Counted from the first letter of the stretch, positions 1 to 8,647 are shown. The stretch: DNA of 34,214 nucleotides from Desulfobacteraceae bacterium (GCA_011390755.1 JAABRU010000067.1:1-34214); one strand, 5' to 3'. Numbers and translations are program-made. Notes: generated by a model from the letters alone, not told the origin.

Positions 1-33
1 AAAATAAAAACATCACAATCATAAATAATGTTG

Positions 34-47
34 ACATCCTAGGATGT
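34..47. promoter_or_regulatory. Perfect 14-bp palindrome
   Basis: ACATCCTAGGATGT is a perfect palindrome. The word GTTGAC occurs just before and just after its centre. It could be an operator for a gene outside the window. No gene in the window begins close enough to be a clear target. Confidence 0.25.
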
Positions 48-149
48 TGACGAGAACAAAGCAACATATTTTTATTATAATAGCAGATAATTTCCCTGAC
101 TGCAAGCAAAGTGAATATTCTGATTTCCGGATTTTTCTTTACCGGTTTT

Positions 150-270
150 GATGATCCCGGAAAAAATCGGAACCGACCATTTTGAGCACAATATATTGCT
201 GTAAAATGCGGATACAGCCGCATGATAATGGGGCAGACTGTTTTTCCGGCCGGCTTTTTACGGGTTCATT
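150..270. mobile_element. MITE-like element, family F
   Basis: The left end (GATGATCCCGGAAAAAATCG) and the reverse complement of the right end (AATGAACCCGTAAAAAGCC) match each other. They also match the ends of the elements at 12430-12530 and 14801-15040. There is no coding capacity, so a transposase would have to act in trans. No clear target duplication is seen here. Confidence 0.5.
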
Positions 271-1067
271 AATTTTCACTTTTTAATCAGTCGGGTCATT
301 TTCAGATTTTTTGACAGTGTCTTTTACGCGCATGATGGGACATCATCAAAATATTCCAAGTTATTTTAAAATGTTGCATTTTATTGTTCCGGTATTTTCT
401 CCGGCACTGTCTTTTTTCTGCCGAATGTATCAGTCTTTATTACTGAAAAGAAAAGAAACTGTCAAAATATTTTTATAAATTCGGAAAATTTATCTTTATT
501 AATTGCGGGCGGCGGTCGCAGCGGAGTCTGAAGATACTCGGACGCTTTCTGCTGTCTTTTCCGGGAAAATCCGGGAATGGCGGATAAAACCTGAATACTC
601 TTCCCATAATAAAATTTCATTTTTTGCTTGAATTCGGTATTTTTTTTAGGTATAGATTAATCTCGTATGATTTTTTTATTCTCCGTTAAGGAAGCGGTAC
701 GAAATAACTTTCCCCTTTGAAAACCGGAACACCCGTCTTTCAGCGGGGTCTGCAGAATGGACTGGGCAGGTTATTTCAGACTCATTCCCAAAAAGTTCGT
801 ATCCGTTTCTCCCCGCAGACTTTCAGATTATTTCTTACGGAAAGGACAGTCCCGGTCAGGCAAAAGGCCGGGAATGAAAAAAACTGCAGCAGTATTTCAT
901 ATCCTGCATACCGGATCGGAAGTCTGTGTATCTGAAAAAAAGGAGGTACAGATGATACTGAAACTCTGCCTATCCCCGCTTCCGGAGCAAAAGCGGGAGC
1001 CGCTCCGGAAGCCCGTGTCCGCTCCCTGAGTTCTTTCGGCCCGAATATTTTTCTGTCTTTACCCGCA

Positions 1068-1165
1068 GAAATTACGCATCTGAAATGCAAATCGCTGTTT
1101 TTACTGACTGTGACTTTTGACACTCATCGTAAATTCAAACAGTTAAAATTCGTCTGCGTAACCGG
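1068..1165. mobile_element. Degenerate MITE-like element, family D
   Basis: The interior (CTGTTTTTACTGACTGTGAC, then AAATTCAAACAGTTAAAATT) aligns along its length with the better-preserved copy at 15177-15277. It ends about 40 bases before the GAF gene, so it probably forms part of that gene's leader. It is bracketed by a near-perfect direct repeat, TTCTGTCTTTACCYGCA, at 1051-1067 and 1170-1186. Confidence 0.5.
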
Positions 1166-1203
1166 CCCGTTCTGTCTTTACCTGCAACGCAAAGGAGGTA
1201 GTA

Positions 1204-1812
1204 ATGAAAAAACAACTCATTAATTATGAAACTTTTATCCGCATCTCCAAGGCTATCTCCCACTCCAGAGATCCGGAAGAGGTCGTGCTGATGACAGTGG
1301 AAAGTATCAAAACCGCTTTGGATGTCAAAGGCTGCGCCCTGTTTCTGGTTAACCGGAAAAGTGATGAACTTGAAGTTGCCGCATCTTTCGGTCTGAGTGA
1401 AGAATATATCAACAAAGGCCCGGTCAGTGCCCTGAAATCTATTGCCCAGTCCCTGGAAGACGGACCGGTCGGAATCTATGATGTGGGAGATGATCCCAGA
1501 ATCCAGTATCCGGAAGCGGCAAAAAAAGAAGGGATTTCCTCTATCCTGTCTGTACCGATCGTGGGACGGGGAAAACTTATCGGTGCCATGCGGGTCTATA
1601 CTGCAGAGCCCTGGGAATTTACATTGGATGATGTGAATTTTGTGCAGGCCATCGCTCAGTTCGCAGGAATGGCACTGGAAATGTGCCGTCTCTACCAGGG
1701 ACAAAAAGAAAGTATTGAAATTCTGAAACGGATGAGAGAAGTGCAGAAAAGCAGAACCCAGCGGAGAACCCCTTATGAAGGTGTGCCGGTGAGTGTACCC
1801 GCTTCCGGCTGA
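1204..1812 (+). CDS. GAF-domain protein
   Basis: The product is 202 residues and mostly a single GAF domain, roughly residues 10-165. The N-terminal part (ISKAISHSRDPEEVVLMTVE) and the core patterns (KGCALFLVNR; ISSILSVPIVGRGKLIGAMR) are typical of the family, which binds small molecules or tetrapyrroles in signalling proteins. The C-terminal 40 residues are basic and low in complexity. No kinase, cyclase or receiver domain is attached, so this is a stand-alone sensor or adaptor with unknown ligand and partner. The start is supported by a strong AAGGAGGT site a few bases upstream. It is probably monocistronic, since no gene lies within 700 bases downstream on the same strand. There is no transmembrane segment or signal peptide, so it is cytoplasmic. 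Confidence 0.85.
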   Translation: MKKQLINYETFIRISKAISHSRDPEEVVLMTVESIKTALDVKGCALFLVNRKSDELEVAASFGLSEEYINKGPVSALKSIAQSLEDGPVGIYDVGDDPRIQYPEAAKKEGISSILSVPIVGRGKLIGAMRVYTAEPWEFTLDDVNFVQAIAQFAGMALEMCRLYQGQKESIEILKRMREVQKSRTQRRTPYEGVPVSVPASG

Positions 1813-2038
1813 AAAGGAATAAAAATCCGATAACTGCAGCATGATGTTTTCCGCGTAAAAGCTCATCCCCGTAAATAAACACCGGTGTCTTCTGCGCTGC
1901 AGCCGGAGACACCGTTTTCCGTCCCCCCTTCCGCCGCATTTTCCCCGCATTATGCATATATCCTGATAGCTTTCTGAAAATAAAAAATTACAAATCAGAT
2001 TTGCGGATCCGCTTTTATATGAAAGTCTCCCCCGCACA

Positions 2039-2135
2039 TCTCGTTCCCACACTCCGCGCGGGAACGGCTGCGGGATACTCCGCGTCCTGTGATGACGCGG
2101 AGCGTCTGATCTGCATTCCCACGCGGAGCGTCAAT
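2039..2135. repeat. GC-rich CGTTCCCAC / GCGGAGCGT repeat
   Basis: The words CGTTCCCAC, GGGAACG, CGCGGAGCGT and ATTCCCACGCGGAGCGT alternate and can pair in short hairpins. Such repeats are common in multicellular sulfate reducers and cyanobacteria and are sometimes misannotated as small proteins. Confidence 0.5.
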
Positions 2136-2275
2136 GCCGTTAAGTTAAGCAGAAAATTCCCCTCCCCCGGTGGGATGGGTTAGAGGAATGGGAAGATAAC
2201 AGACTGTAATTATTTAACGTTTTCACCCTCCACCGCCCCTCCCTCAGGGGACAATGCTGTTGACTTAAGAAAAAC

Positions 2276-2352
2276 CGGAGTGCCAGACTTACAGTTTAGC
2301 ACGTCTTTTTTTAAATAATTTCAGCATGTCAAACTGTAAGTTTGACACTCCG
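2276..2352. repeat. Fold-back inverted repeat
   Basis: Arms of about 28 bases, starting CGGAGTGCCAGACTTACAG and ending TGTAAGTTTGACACTCCG, are inverted copies with a few mismatches around an AT-rich loop. The core belongs to a GGAGTGCCAAACTGAAAGTTTGGCA-like text that recurs in many gaps of this window. Confidence 0.55.
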
Positions 2353-2570
2353 CCGACCTGAAGGCAGCAGCACTGCCTGTGCAGGGTGGCGGATTTACGA
2401 AGTGCTGTACTACCTTAAGGCAGCAGCATTGGGGTAAGAACCCGGGGGAATGCAGCAGACCTTTGTCCCTATCCAACGGAGCTTCCGGATCTTCTGAAAA
2501 TCTGTATTTGACGCGGAAGGCAGAATGTTGTAAATTCCCGTCCAAATTCAAATTTTTCGGAGGAGAATCC

Positions 2571-2975
2571 ATGAATACAGCCGAAGCAAATGAAATATTT
2601 ACAAAAGAAAAACTGGACAGCATTTTCCCCCCGGATCGGGCAGATCATTTTTTTGATGCGCTTTACGGAGATGCCGGGGAAGGTGCATATGACATATCCC
2701 TGCTTTTTGCAAAATACCTTCCCGAAACCCGGGATCTGCTCTTTGAGTTTCACCTGAATCAACGGCCCGGCAAATGCCTGGCCTGCAATCTTACTTACGG
2801 ACTGCCCCAGGTATTTTCCCGTCATCCCCTTATCAATATCAAAGGTTTGGTACAGGAAATTGAAAAAATGCTCAGGGGCAAAGCACAGTGCGCCGGGTGG
2901 CAGCTCGGGACAACAAGGGAAATATCCCGCAGCCTTCATATGATTCCCCTGACAATCCGGCTGCAGACTTCCTGA
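2571..2975 (+). CDS. Conserved protein of unknown function
   Basis: The product is 134 residues, soluble, with no signal peptide or membrane segment. The central stretch FEFHLNQRPGKCLACNLTYG, followed by LPQVFSRHPLINIKGLV, is strongly patterned and looks like a conserved domain known from other deltaproteobacteria, but no function can be assigned. The single CxxC (KCLACN) may be a metal or redox site, although it lacks a second pair. The start is set by the GGAGGAG site immediately before ATG 2571; a longer upstream frame exists but has no ribosome site. The gene opens a tight same-strand group with the VOC gene (20 bases downstream) and uvrB, so co-transcription is likely. Confidence 0.75.
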   Translation: MNTAEANEIFTKEKLDSIFPPDRADHFFDALYGDAGEGAYDISLLFAKYLPETRDLLFEFHLNQRPGKCLACNLTYGLPQVFSRHPLINIKGLVQEIEKMLRGKAQCAGWQLGTTREISRSLHMIPLTIRLQTS

Positions 2976-2995
2976 AGACAGAGGATTTACCTGCA

Positions 2996-3589
2996 ATGAT
3001 ACAATACAGCGGAATGCATCATACTGCCCTGGTGACAGGGGACATGGACCTTACTGTCCGTTTTTGGCGGGATCTGCTGGGAATGCGTCTGCTTATCACC
3101 ATGGGACATCCCGGATACCGCCAGTATTTTTTTGAAATTTCCGAAAATCATATGATCGCCTTTTTTGAATGGAGGGGGGTGGAAGCAATCCCGGAAAAAG
3201 AACACGGTTATCCGGTACAGGGTCCCTTTGCCTTTGATCATATTGCGCTGGGAGTTGAAAATGATGAGGAACTCTGGAAACTCAAAGACAAACTGGAAGC
3301 TGCGGATTTCTGGGTTTCGGAAATCGTGGATCACGGTTTTATCCATTCCCTTTACAGCTTTGATCCCAACAATATCGCCATTGAATTCTGCGCTGCTGTG
3401 CCGGGCGCGGAACCGGGGCTGAATCCCAAAATGAAAGACAGGGAACCCGTACCGTCCGCGCGGTACGGCCCGAACCCCTGTCCCGCCTGCTGGCCCGCTG
3501 TAAAAATGCCCACGCCCGAAGATCAGAAAAAAATATATCCGGGGGAGGGCGGGAATCTTTTTACAGAAATCGCTGCGGAAAAGGAATAA
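2996..3589 (+). CDS. VOC (glyoxalase/bleomycin-resistance-like) family protein
   Basis: The product is 197 residues. It shows two beta-alpha-beta-beta-beta modules of the vicinal oxygen chelate fold. The first begins HHTALVTGDMDLTVRFWRDL with LLGMRL following; the second begins FDHIALGVENDEELWKL. Likely metal ligands are the His of HHTALV, the His of FDHIAL and the Glu of NIAIEF. The C-terminal 50 residues (PCPACWP and onward) are an extra tail. The family includes lactoylglutathione lyases, extradiol dioxygenases and epimerases, and the substrate cannot be read from sequence. ATG 2996 was chosen because the fold starts directly after it; an in-frame ATG at 2888 would overlap the previous gene and add unpatterned sequence. 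It stops three bases before uvrB starts, so the two are probably co-translated. Confidence 0.82.
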   Translation: MIQYSGMHHTALVTGDMDLTVRFWRDLLGMRLLITMGHPGYRQYFFEISENHMIAFFEWRGVEAIPEKEHGYPVQGPFAFDHIALGVENDEELWKLKDKLEAADFWVSEIVDHGFIHSLYSFDPNNIAIEFCAAVPGAEPGLNPKMKDREPVPSARYGPNPCPACWPAVKMPTPEDQKKIYPGEGGNLFTEIAAEKE

Positions 3590-3592
3590 GAA

Positions 3593-5587
3593 ATGTCTTT
3601 GTTCCGGATTGTATCCGAATTTGATCCTGCTGGGGATCAGCCCAGGGCCATAAAGGAACTGAGCGGATATCTGGCTGCCGGAAAACAGCATAATGTCATG
3701 CTGGGTGTCACCGGTTCCGGTAAAACCTTTACTATGGCCCATATTATCCGGAATCTGGAAAAACCCACCCTGATAATGGCTCCCAACAAAACCCTGGCCG
3801 CCCAGCTTTTCAATGAATGCAGGCAGCTTTTCCCGGAAAATGCGGTTGAATACTTTGTCAGTTATTACGACTATTACCAGCCCGAGGCCTATATTCCCGG
3901 CAGCGACACCTATATTCAGAAAGATTCTTCCATCAATGAAATGATTGACAAACTGCGCCACTCGGCCACCCGGTCCGTACTTTCCCGGAAGGATGTGATT
4001 GTTGTGGCCAGTGTTTCCTGTATTTTCGGCCTGGGAGCGCCCGAAGATTACCTGGGAATGCGTATTGATCTGGAAAGCGATACGGAACTGAACCGGGATC
4101 ATATGCTTTCCCGCTTTGTGGAAATGCAGTATGAAAGAAACGATTCGGACTTTCACCGGGGTGTGTTCCGGGTACGGGGCGACCGGGTGGAGATTTTTCC
4201 GGCCTATGAGGAAGACCGGGCCGTCCGGATTGAATTTTTCGGAGATGAAATCGAAAGTATCGCGGAAATTGATCCCCTGCGGGGGACGGTCATCCGGAGA
4301 CTGAAAAATCTGACCCTGTTTCCGGCCAGTCACTATGTCACCCCCAGAAGCAGTCTGGAAAAAGCAGTGGAAAAAATCACAGCGGAGCTGAAAGAGCAGA
4401 TAAATTTTTTCCGAAAAGAAAACAGACTCATCGAAGCCCAGCGCATTGAAGAGCGCACACAGTTTGATCTGGAGATGATGCTGGAAATGGGATACTGCAG
4501 CGGGATTGAGAATTATTCCCGCCATCTTACCGGCAGACATGCGGGGGACCCCCCCCCCACTCTGCTGGACTATTTCCCCGAAGATTTTCTGCTGTTTATA
4601 GATGAAAGCCATATTGCCGTACCCCAAATCCGCGGCATGTACAGAGGCGACCGTTCCCGCAAGGAAACTTTGGTGCGTTACGGATTCCGCCTGCCTTCTG
4701 CCCTGGACAACCGCCCTCTGAAATTTGAGGAATTCAGCCAACGGGTTTCGCAGATTGTCTATGTATCGGCCACTCCTGCGGATTATGAACTGGAAAAAAG
4801 CGAAGATGCTGTAACAGAACTTATTGTCCGCCCCACCGGGCTGACGGACCCGGAAATCGAGGTCAGGAAAGCCGAACATCAGGTGGACGATCTGCTGGAT
4901 GAAATTCAGAAATGTATACAGAAAAACGAAAGGGTGCTGATTACCACCCTGACCAAACGCATGGCCGAAGATCTCTGTGATTATTATGCGGATCTGGGCA
5001 TCCGGGTGCAGTATCTCCATGCCGACATTAACACCCTGGAGCGGATGGAAATTATCCGGGAACTGCGCATGGGGAAATCCGATGTGCTCATCGGCATCAA
5101 CCTGCTCCGGGAAGGGCTGGATATTCCTGAGGTCTCCCTGGTGGCCATACTGGATGCGGATAAGGAGGGCTTCCTGCGCTCCGCCCGTTCCCTGATCCAG
5201 ACCTGCGGCCGGGCTGCCCGGAATGCCGGGGGCAAAGTCATTCTTTATGCGGATATGATAACACCTTCCATGGGCAAAGCCATGGAAGAAACCCGGCGGC
5301 GAAGGGAAATCCAGCAGCTTTATAACACTGCCCATCACATCACACCGACCAGCATCCGCAAAAACATTGCAGCGGCTTTTGACTTTGTCTGTGAACACAA
5401 AGAAACATCTGCCGCGCAGGCGGCAGAACCCCTTGCGGAATACGGCAGAGAAGAAAATCCGGAAAAAATAATCGGAAAACTGGAAAAAGAAATGAAAGCC
5501 GCAGCCAAAGAACTGGCCTTTGAAAAAGCCGCAGAACTGCGGGATCAGATCACTGCCCTGAAAAAACAGATACTGTTTGAATTCTGA
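3593..5587 (+). CDS. uvrB: UvrABC system protein B
   Basis: The product is 664 residues, normal for UvrB, the damage-verifying helicase-like subunit of nucleotide excision repair. UvrA loads it on damaged DNA and it then recruits UvrC. Visible features are Walker A GVTGSGKT (residues 38-45), the damage-inserting beta-hairpin region with [18 protein letters not shown], the Walker B-type LLFIDESH, helicase motifs [10 protein letters not shown] and [26 protein letters not shown], and the C-terminal UVR motif ([14 protein letters not shown]) that contacts UvrC. All key residues appear intact. A run of ten C bases at 4549-4558 encodes the conserved PPP of the [11 protein letters not shown] segment and is a potential slippage site. 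It is the last gene of the 2571-5587 group. Confidence 0.98.
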   Translation: MSLFRIVSEFDPAGDQPRAIKELSGYLAAGKQHNVMLGVTGSGKTFTMAHIIRNLEKPTLIMAPNKTLAAQLFNECRQLFPENAVEYFVSYYDYYQPEAYIPGSDTYIQKDSSINEMIDKLRHSATRSVLSRKDVIVVASVSCIFGLGAPEDYLGMRIDLESDTELNRDHMLSRFVEMQYERNDSDFHRGVFRVRGDRVEIFPAYEEDRAVRIEFFGDEIESIAEIDPLRGTVIRRLKNLTLFPASHYVTPRSSLEKAVEKITAELKEQINFFRKENRLIEAQRIEERTQFDLEMMLEMGYCSGIENYSRHLTGRHAGDPPPTLLDYFPEDFLLFIDESHIAVPQIRGMYRGDRSRKETLVRYGFRLPSALDNRPLKFEEFSQRVSQIVYVSATPADYELEKSEDAVTELIVRPTGLTDPEIEVRKAEHQVDDLLDEIQKCIQKNERVLITTLTKRMAEDLCDYYADLGIRVQYLHADINTLERMEIIRELRMGKSDVLIGINLLREGLDIPEVSLVAILDADKEGFLRSARSLIQTCGRAARNAGGKVILYADMITPSMGKAMEETRRRREIQQLYNTAHHITPTSIRKNIAAAFDFVCEHKETSAAQAAEPLAEYGREENPEKIIGKLEKEMKAAAKELAFEKAAELRDQITALKKQILFEF

Positions 5588-5925
5588 TGCAGAACGGGGC
5601 ATTCAGCCTGGGTAAAATAATTTAATTTCAAGGGGAAAAACAGATGTATGCAGAAAAACTGTTTTGCATAATCAGCCAGTAACCCTCTTTCCCTCCGGAA
5701 TTCCTTTTTCTTCCTGCCAAAAAACATAGCTTGACATTCTCCGTGTTTTTCTGCTATTTCCCTGTTCCGAAATACAAAAGAAAATCTGTGTTCTTTTCAG
5801 AAAATAAAATCTTTTTTTATCGTCTGTACCGCACTCAGCGCAGGAAAGTTCAGAAGGAGGGCAGGACGCGAAAACAACGGAAAAATCTGTTTAATTATAA
5901 AAGTAATCATGCCTGGGCCGACAAT
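5588..5925. other. uvrB-atpZ intergenic region
   Basis: There is no gene. It holds a bulged hairpin at 5647-5670 (TATGCA ... TGCATA), which may end uvrB transcription, the -35-like hexamer at 5731 and the strong AAGGAGG at 5854-5860 discussed under atpZ. Confidence 0.5.
5731..5757 (+). promoter_or_regulatory. Candidate promoter of the F0 operon
   Basis: A perfect TTGACA lies at 5731-5736. The -10 (TGCTAT, 5752-5757, spacer 15) is a poor match, so the call is tentative. The TTG of this hexamer is also a possible start for a long atpZ reading frame, which is unlikely because no ribosome site precedes it. Confidence 0.3.
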
Positions 5926-6156
5926 ATGCAGATTATCATGCAGCTGGGGCTGACAATGGCCGGCTGTATCATTTTTTGCTTTATTGCAGGACAGGCCATT
6001 GACAGATGGATCGGAACCAAAGGTATTTTTATTACCATATTTATTATCTTCGGAGTTATCGGAGGCGGTGTGGTTGTTTACCGCCAGATATTCGAGATCA
6101 TCGGGGAAACTGGCAGTTCGGAAGATTCGAATAATGGAACCCCTAAGACAGACTGA
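5926..6156 (+). CDS. atpZ: AtpZ-like F0 assembly/ion-transport subunit
   Basis: Read from ATG 5926 the product is 76 residues with two transmembrane helices: QLGLTMAGCIIFCFIAGQAI, then a GIFITIFIIFGVIGGGVVVY segment. This is the AtpZ/AtpI (PF09527-type) pattern, including the conserved DRWIGTKG between the helices. AtpZ proteins sit at the head of many F0 operons and help assembly or cation supply. The reading frame is open far upstream. A strong AAGGAGG (5854-5860) lies five bases before an in-frame ACG at 5866. Starting there would add a basic N-terminus (RKQRKN) of the length usual for the family, so an ACG start giving 96 residues is a real alternative. The end overlaps atpI by 23 bases. 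Confidence 0.8.
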   Translation: MQIIMQLGLTMAGCIIFCFIAGQAIDRWIGTKGIFITIFIIFGVIGGGVVVYRQIFEIIGETGSSEDSNNGTPKTD

Positions 6157-6541
6157 AAAAAAATACTGCTCCCTTGCTCTGACAACAGCAATTGTTGTCG
6201 GATTTATCTTTATTCTTGCAGCGCAGAAAGCGCTGGCAAAGGGGCTGATTTTGGGAACTCTCTTCAGCATCTTCAATTTTATCCTCATCGGGGAAACCCT
6301 TCCCCGGCGTATCGCATCATCTTCTTCTAAAAAATCCTGTTTTCTTGCACTCGGGTCAATTTTTTTCCGGTATACACTGATGGCTGTACCCGTTGTTACT
6401 GCCATCCGATCGGAAAATTATAACCTGTGGACTGCCATTGCGGGTATTTTTATGGTCCAGCTGATGATTCTTGCTGACCATTTGCGGGATTATTTTTTTT
6501 CAACCGATAGCACAAGGAAAGACGCATTATGGAAGAATTAG
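6134..6541 (+). CDS. atpI: ATP synthase protein I
   Basis: The product is 135 residues with four hydrophobic segments (LALTTAIVVGFIFILAAQKA; LILGTLFSIFNFILIG; a third around FFRYTLMAVPVV; a fourth around IAGIFMVQLMILA). The RYTLMAV with its conserved arginine is typical of AtpI, an accessory protein that assists c-ring assembly in some bacteria. ATG 6134 is chosen because it lies inside the atpZ 3' end, giving the overlap expected in a translationally coupled pair. The upstream part of this frame is antisense-like filler over atpZ. The stop overlaps the start of atpB by 13 bases. In N-type ATPase operons the corresponding pair is called AtpQ/AtpR; here the sequences look more like AtpZ/AtpI. 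Confidence 0.85.
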   Translation: MEPLRQTEKKYCSLALTTAIVVGFIFILAAQKALAKGLILGTLFSIFNFILIGETLPRRIASSSSKKSCFLALGSIFFRYTLMAVPVVTAIRSENYNLWTAIAGIFMVQLMILADHLRDYFFSTDSTRKDALWKN

Positions 6542-7203
6542 GGAAAGTGTATCAGTTGCTTGTGCCCCTCGGCGGGCACACGATGACGTTTAACCTGAAC
6601 GTTATCATTATGACCTGGATTGTGATGCTGCTCCTGCTTCTCTTCGGTTATGCGGCAAGCAGAAAGCGCAGCCGCTTACCCGGTCCCGTTCAGGCAACAG
6701 GAGAAATCTTCGTTTCACAATTGTACGGTCTGACGGAAGATGCATTGGACAAAGAAATGACAAAGACGTACGGGCCGCTGATCTGTGCATTGTTTATGTT
6801 CCTGCTGCTGTCCAACTGGATGGGAATATTTCCTCATATGGAAGAACCCACCAAGGACCTGAACACCCCCCTGAGCCTGGGGTTAATGGGATTTTTCATT
6901 GCCCATTATGCGGGAATCAAAGCAAAAGGATTTAAAAACTATGCCAAGGCATATTTTGAACCGATTTTTTTTATGATGCCTTTAAATGTCATCGGTGAAC
7001 TTGCCAAAGTGGTTTCCATATCTTTCCGTCTGTTCGGAAATATCATGGGAGGCTCCATTATCATTCTGGTGGTATCCTATCTGACCTACAGTATCGTTTT
7101 TCCGCCTGTTTTATGCGCATTTTTCGGACTGTTTGTCGGAACCATTCAGGCCTTTGTTTTTACAATGCTTACAGTTGTATATATATCGGTACAGGTGAAA
7201 TAA
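6529..7203 (+). CDS. atpB: F0 ATP synthase subunit a
   Basis: The product is 224 residues and integral to the membrane. It is the stator subunit holding the two ion half-channels against the c ring. The essential arginine is Arg167 in [13 protein letters not shown]. The other family patterns are [20 protein letters not shown] and [18 protein letters not shown] near the C-terminus. The chain is of ordinary short bacterial length. It overlaps atpI by 13 bases and stops one base before the multi-hairpin c gene, so the four genes atpZ-atpI-atpB-atpE1 are translationally coupled. Confidence 0.96.
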   Translation: MEELGKVYQLLVPLGGHTMTFNLNVIIMTWIVMLLLLLFGYAASRKRSRLPGPVQATGEIFVSQLYGLTEDALDKEMTKTYGPLICALFMFLLLSNWMGIFPHMEEPTKDLNTPLSLGLMGFFIAHYAGIKAKGFKNYAKAYFEPIFFMMPLNVIGELAKVVSISFRLFGNIMGGSIIILVVSYLTYSIVFPPVLCAFFGLFVGTIQAFVFTMLTVVYISVQVK

Positions 7204-7204
7204 T

Positions 7205-8176
7205 ATGGATTGGGATATTCAGACTTTGACAAAGGTATCCGCATTTGCCGGAGCCGGAATGTGCATGGGATTCGGTGCCATCGGTGCGGCAATCGGAGAG
7301 GGAATGACAGCTGCCCAGGCCAATGAGGCTGTTTCCCGTTCACCGGAACAGTCCGGTGATATTTTTAAATGTATGCTGGTCGGTCAGGCGGTAGCTGAAT
7401 CTGCCTCCATCTTTGCACTGGTGGTGGCCATGATTCTGCTTTTCACAAATTTTTCACCTTCCTATATTATGGTGGCTGTTCTGCTGAGTTCCGGGCTTTC
7501 CATGGGACTCGGTGCCATCGGTTCCGGTGTGGGCTCAGGTTTTCCGGCAGGGGCCGCATGTATCGGTATGGCCCGGCAACCGGCCATGAGCGGCCGTCTG
7601 ATGACAAATATGCTCATCGGATCAGCAGTATGTCAGACTCCGGCAATTTTTGCACTGGTAACATCTTTTATTCTTATTTTTACAGATTTTTCATCCTACC
7701 CTCTGTCTCCCACCTGGGCAGCAATTCTGGGAGCCGGTTTATCTGCCGGTCTGGCTGCCATCGGCCCCGGTATCGGAGGAGGACTGGTTGCCCAGACCAG
7801 CTGCCTGGGAATTGCACGGCAGCCCAAAATGGTGACACCGGTAACCAACCTCATGCTTCTGGGCCAGGCGGTTTCCCAGACTACGGCCATTTACGGTCTT
7901 CTTATCAGTTTTATTCTGATGTTCAAGAGTTTTCCGGCCAGCGCAGAATGGGCACCTGCTGCGGCACTGCTGGCCGCTGGTTTATGCATGGGGATCGGAG
8001 CCATCGGCCCTGGCATAGGGGAAGGCATGGCAGCCCAGAAAGCAGTGGACGGTGTTGCCAGAAACAGCGAGGCTATCGGTGATCTGACCCGTATCATGCT
8101 GGTCGGTCAGGCGGTTGCCGAATCCACCGGAATTTATTCACTGGTCATTGCGCTGGTGCTGATTTTTGTGGTGTAA
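7205..8176 (+). CDS. Four-hairpin (eight-helix) F-type c subunit
   Basis: The product is 323 residues, about four times a normal c subunit, built from four c hairpins at about residues 10-80, 88-160, 170-240 and 250-323. In Ilyobacter numbering, hairpin 1 has Glu32 and Glu65-Ser66, and hairpin 4 has Glu273 and Glu306-Ser-Thr with Tyr311: the two-carboxylate sodium-binding pattern. Hairpin 2 has Ser111 and Gln144, and hairpin 3 has Gly192 and Gln225, so neither carries the ion-binding carboxylate. The four loops (ARQP-like in 2 and 3, RSPE or RNSE in 1 and 4) are otherwise intact, and there is no frameshift. Eight helices put both ends on the same membrane side. Multi-hairpin c subunits are known in V/A-type enzymes and, as a two-hairpin form, in Acetobacterium woodii. 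It starts one base after atpB. Confidence 0.93.
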   Translation: MDWDIQTLTKVSAFAGAGMCMGFGAIGAAIGEGMTAAQANEAVSRSPEQSGDIFKCMLVGQAVAESASIFALVVAMILLFTNFSPSYIMVAVLLSSGLSMGLGAIGSGVGSGFPAGAACIGMARQPAMSGRLMTNMLIGSAVCQTPAIFALVTSFILIFTDFSSYPLSPTWAAILGAGLSAGLAAIGPGIGGGLVAQTSCLGIARQPKMVTPVTNLMLLGQAVSQTTAIYGLLISFILMFKSFPASAEWAPAAALLAAGLCMGIGAIGPGIGEGMAAQKAVDGVARNSEAIGDLTRIMLVGQAVAESTGIYSLVIALVLIFVV

Positions 8177-8647
8177 CATAAAAAGGTTTTTCAGATAAGG
8201 GACTCGGAAAAAGATAATTCCCCCGGTTCAGCCCGGCAGCAGAGAATAGACAGAAGTCCGGCATGTTTCCGCCGGACAGTTTCAGGGGGTATTTTTTGCC
8301 GGGTGCTTAGGCGATTTCCAAATATGAATGTACCGCTTCAGCAGGAGTCACAGACGGAACGTCTGTAACCGGACTGCTGTCTGTCAGACACTGCCGGACT
8401 TTCAGTTTGGCACTCCTCCGGTATATTTTTTTCAGGAAATCACCTTAGATGTAAAAGTCAGGGATTAAATTCATGCGGGGTAAGGGTAAATCCGGTATTA
8501 TAGAATCAGTTATTCATAAAAGCATTCCGCTGACAGGGCTTTTGAAACAGCCTGTTTTTAACTGATTTATAAAATTTCTTTTACCCCTTAACCGCCATTA
8601 TCAGCAATTATGATTTTTTTTCAAACCAACACTCACAGGAGGAAAAA
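8177..8647. other. Gap between the two c-subunit genes
   Basis: This unusually long gap inside the F0 cluster contains a complete family A element (8310-8444). It also holds a loose inverted repeat AATCAGTTA/TAACTGATT (8504-8512 and 8559-8567). No gene is seen. The right part could hold a separate promoter or processing site for the single-hairpin c gene, which must be made in larger amounts than other subunits. Confidence 0.5.
8310..8444 (-). mobile_element. MITE-like element, family A, complete 135-bp copy
   Basis: It starts GGCGATTTCC, ends GGAAATCACC, and is flanked by TTA on both sides (8307-8309, 8445-8447). It is the same length as, and the reverse complement of, the copy at 22578-22712. 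The interior carries the recurrent ACTTTCAGTTTGGCACTCC text. It sits between two ATP synthase genes without disrupting either. Confidence 0.75.

Larger units (their letters stand above)
1..1203. other. Non-coding, repeat-bearing left flank
   Basis: No credible gene is visible. The stretch is AT-rich on the left and holds a perfect 14-bp palindrome, a family F element and a degenerate family D element. The phrase GGTACGAAATAACTTTCCC near 695-715 recurs at about 10289, so this region also shares repeat material with the gap after the F0 genes. The short reading frames between 717 and 1123 overlap each other on both strands, lack ribosome binding sites and resemble nothing known. Confidence 0.6.
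1813..2570. other. Gap with decayed repeats
   Basis: No gene is visible. The stretch holds a GC-rich CGTTCCCAC/GCGGAGCGT repeat, G/C-rich text at 2155-2255 resembling the interior of the family H element at 22945-23097, and an inverted repeat at 2276-2352. Its right end leads into the leader of the gene at 2571. Confidence 0.5.

Noticed and set aside
782..1123. Overlapping short frames on both strands at 717-1123
   Set aside because: They lie mutually antisense, have no start signals, and run into the family D remnant.
2987..5602. Long minus-strand open frame (871 codons) opposite uvrB
   Set aside because: It mirrors the third-position bias of uvrB, has no ribosome site, is rich in Phe, His and Gln without domain patterns, and is fully antisense to an unmistakable gene.
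5731..5925. Longer atpZ beginning at TTG 5731
   Set aside because: The TTG is part of a TTGACA hexamer, no ribosome site precedes it, and the added 65 residues do not resemble the family.
8310..8444. Transcription terminator between the two c-subunit genes
   Set aside because: The inverted ends belong to a mobile element with target duplication. The terminal arms are only about ten bases and are 135 bases apart, so a simple intrinsic terminator is not supported.
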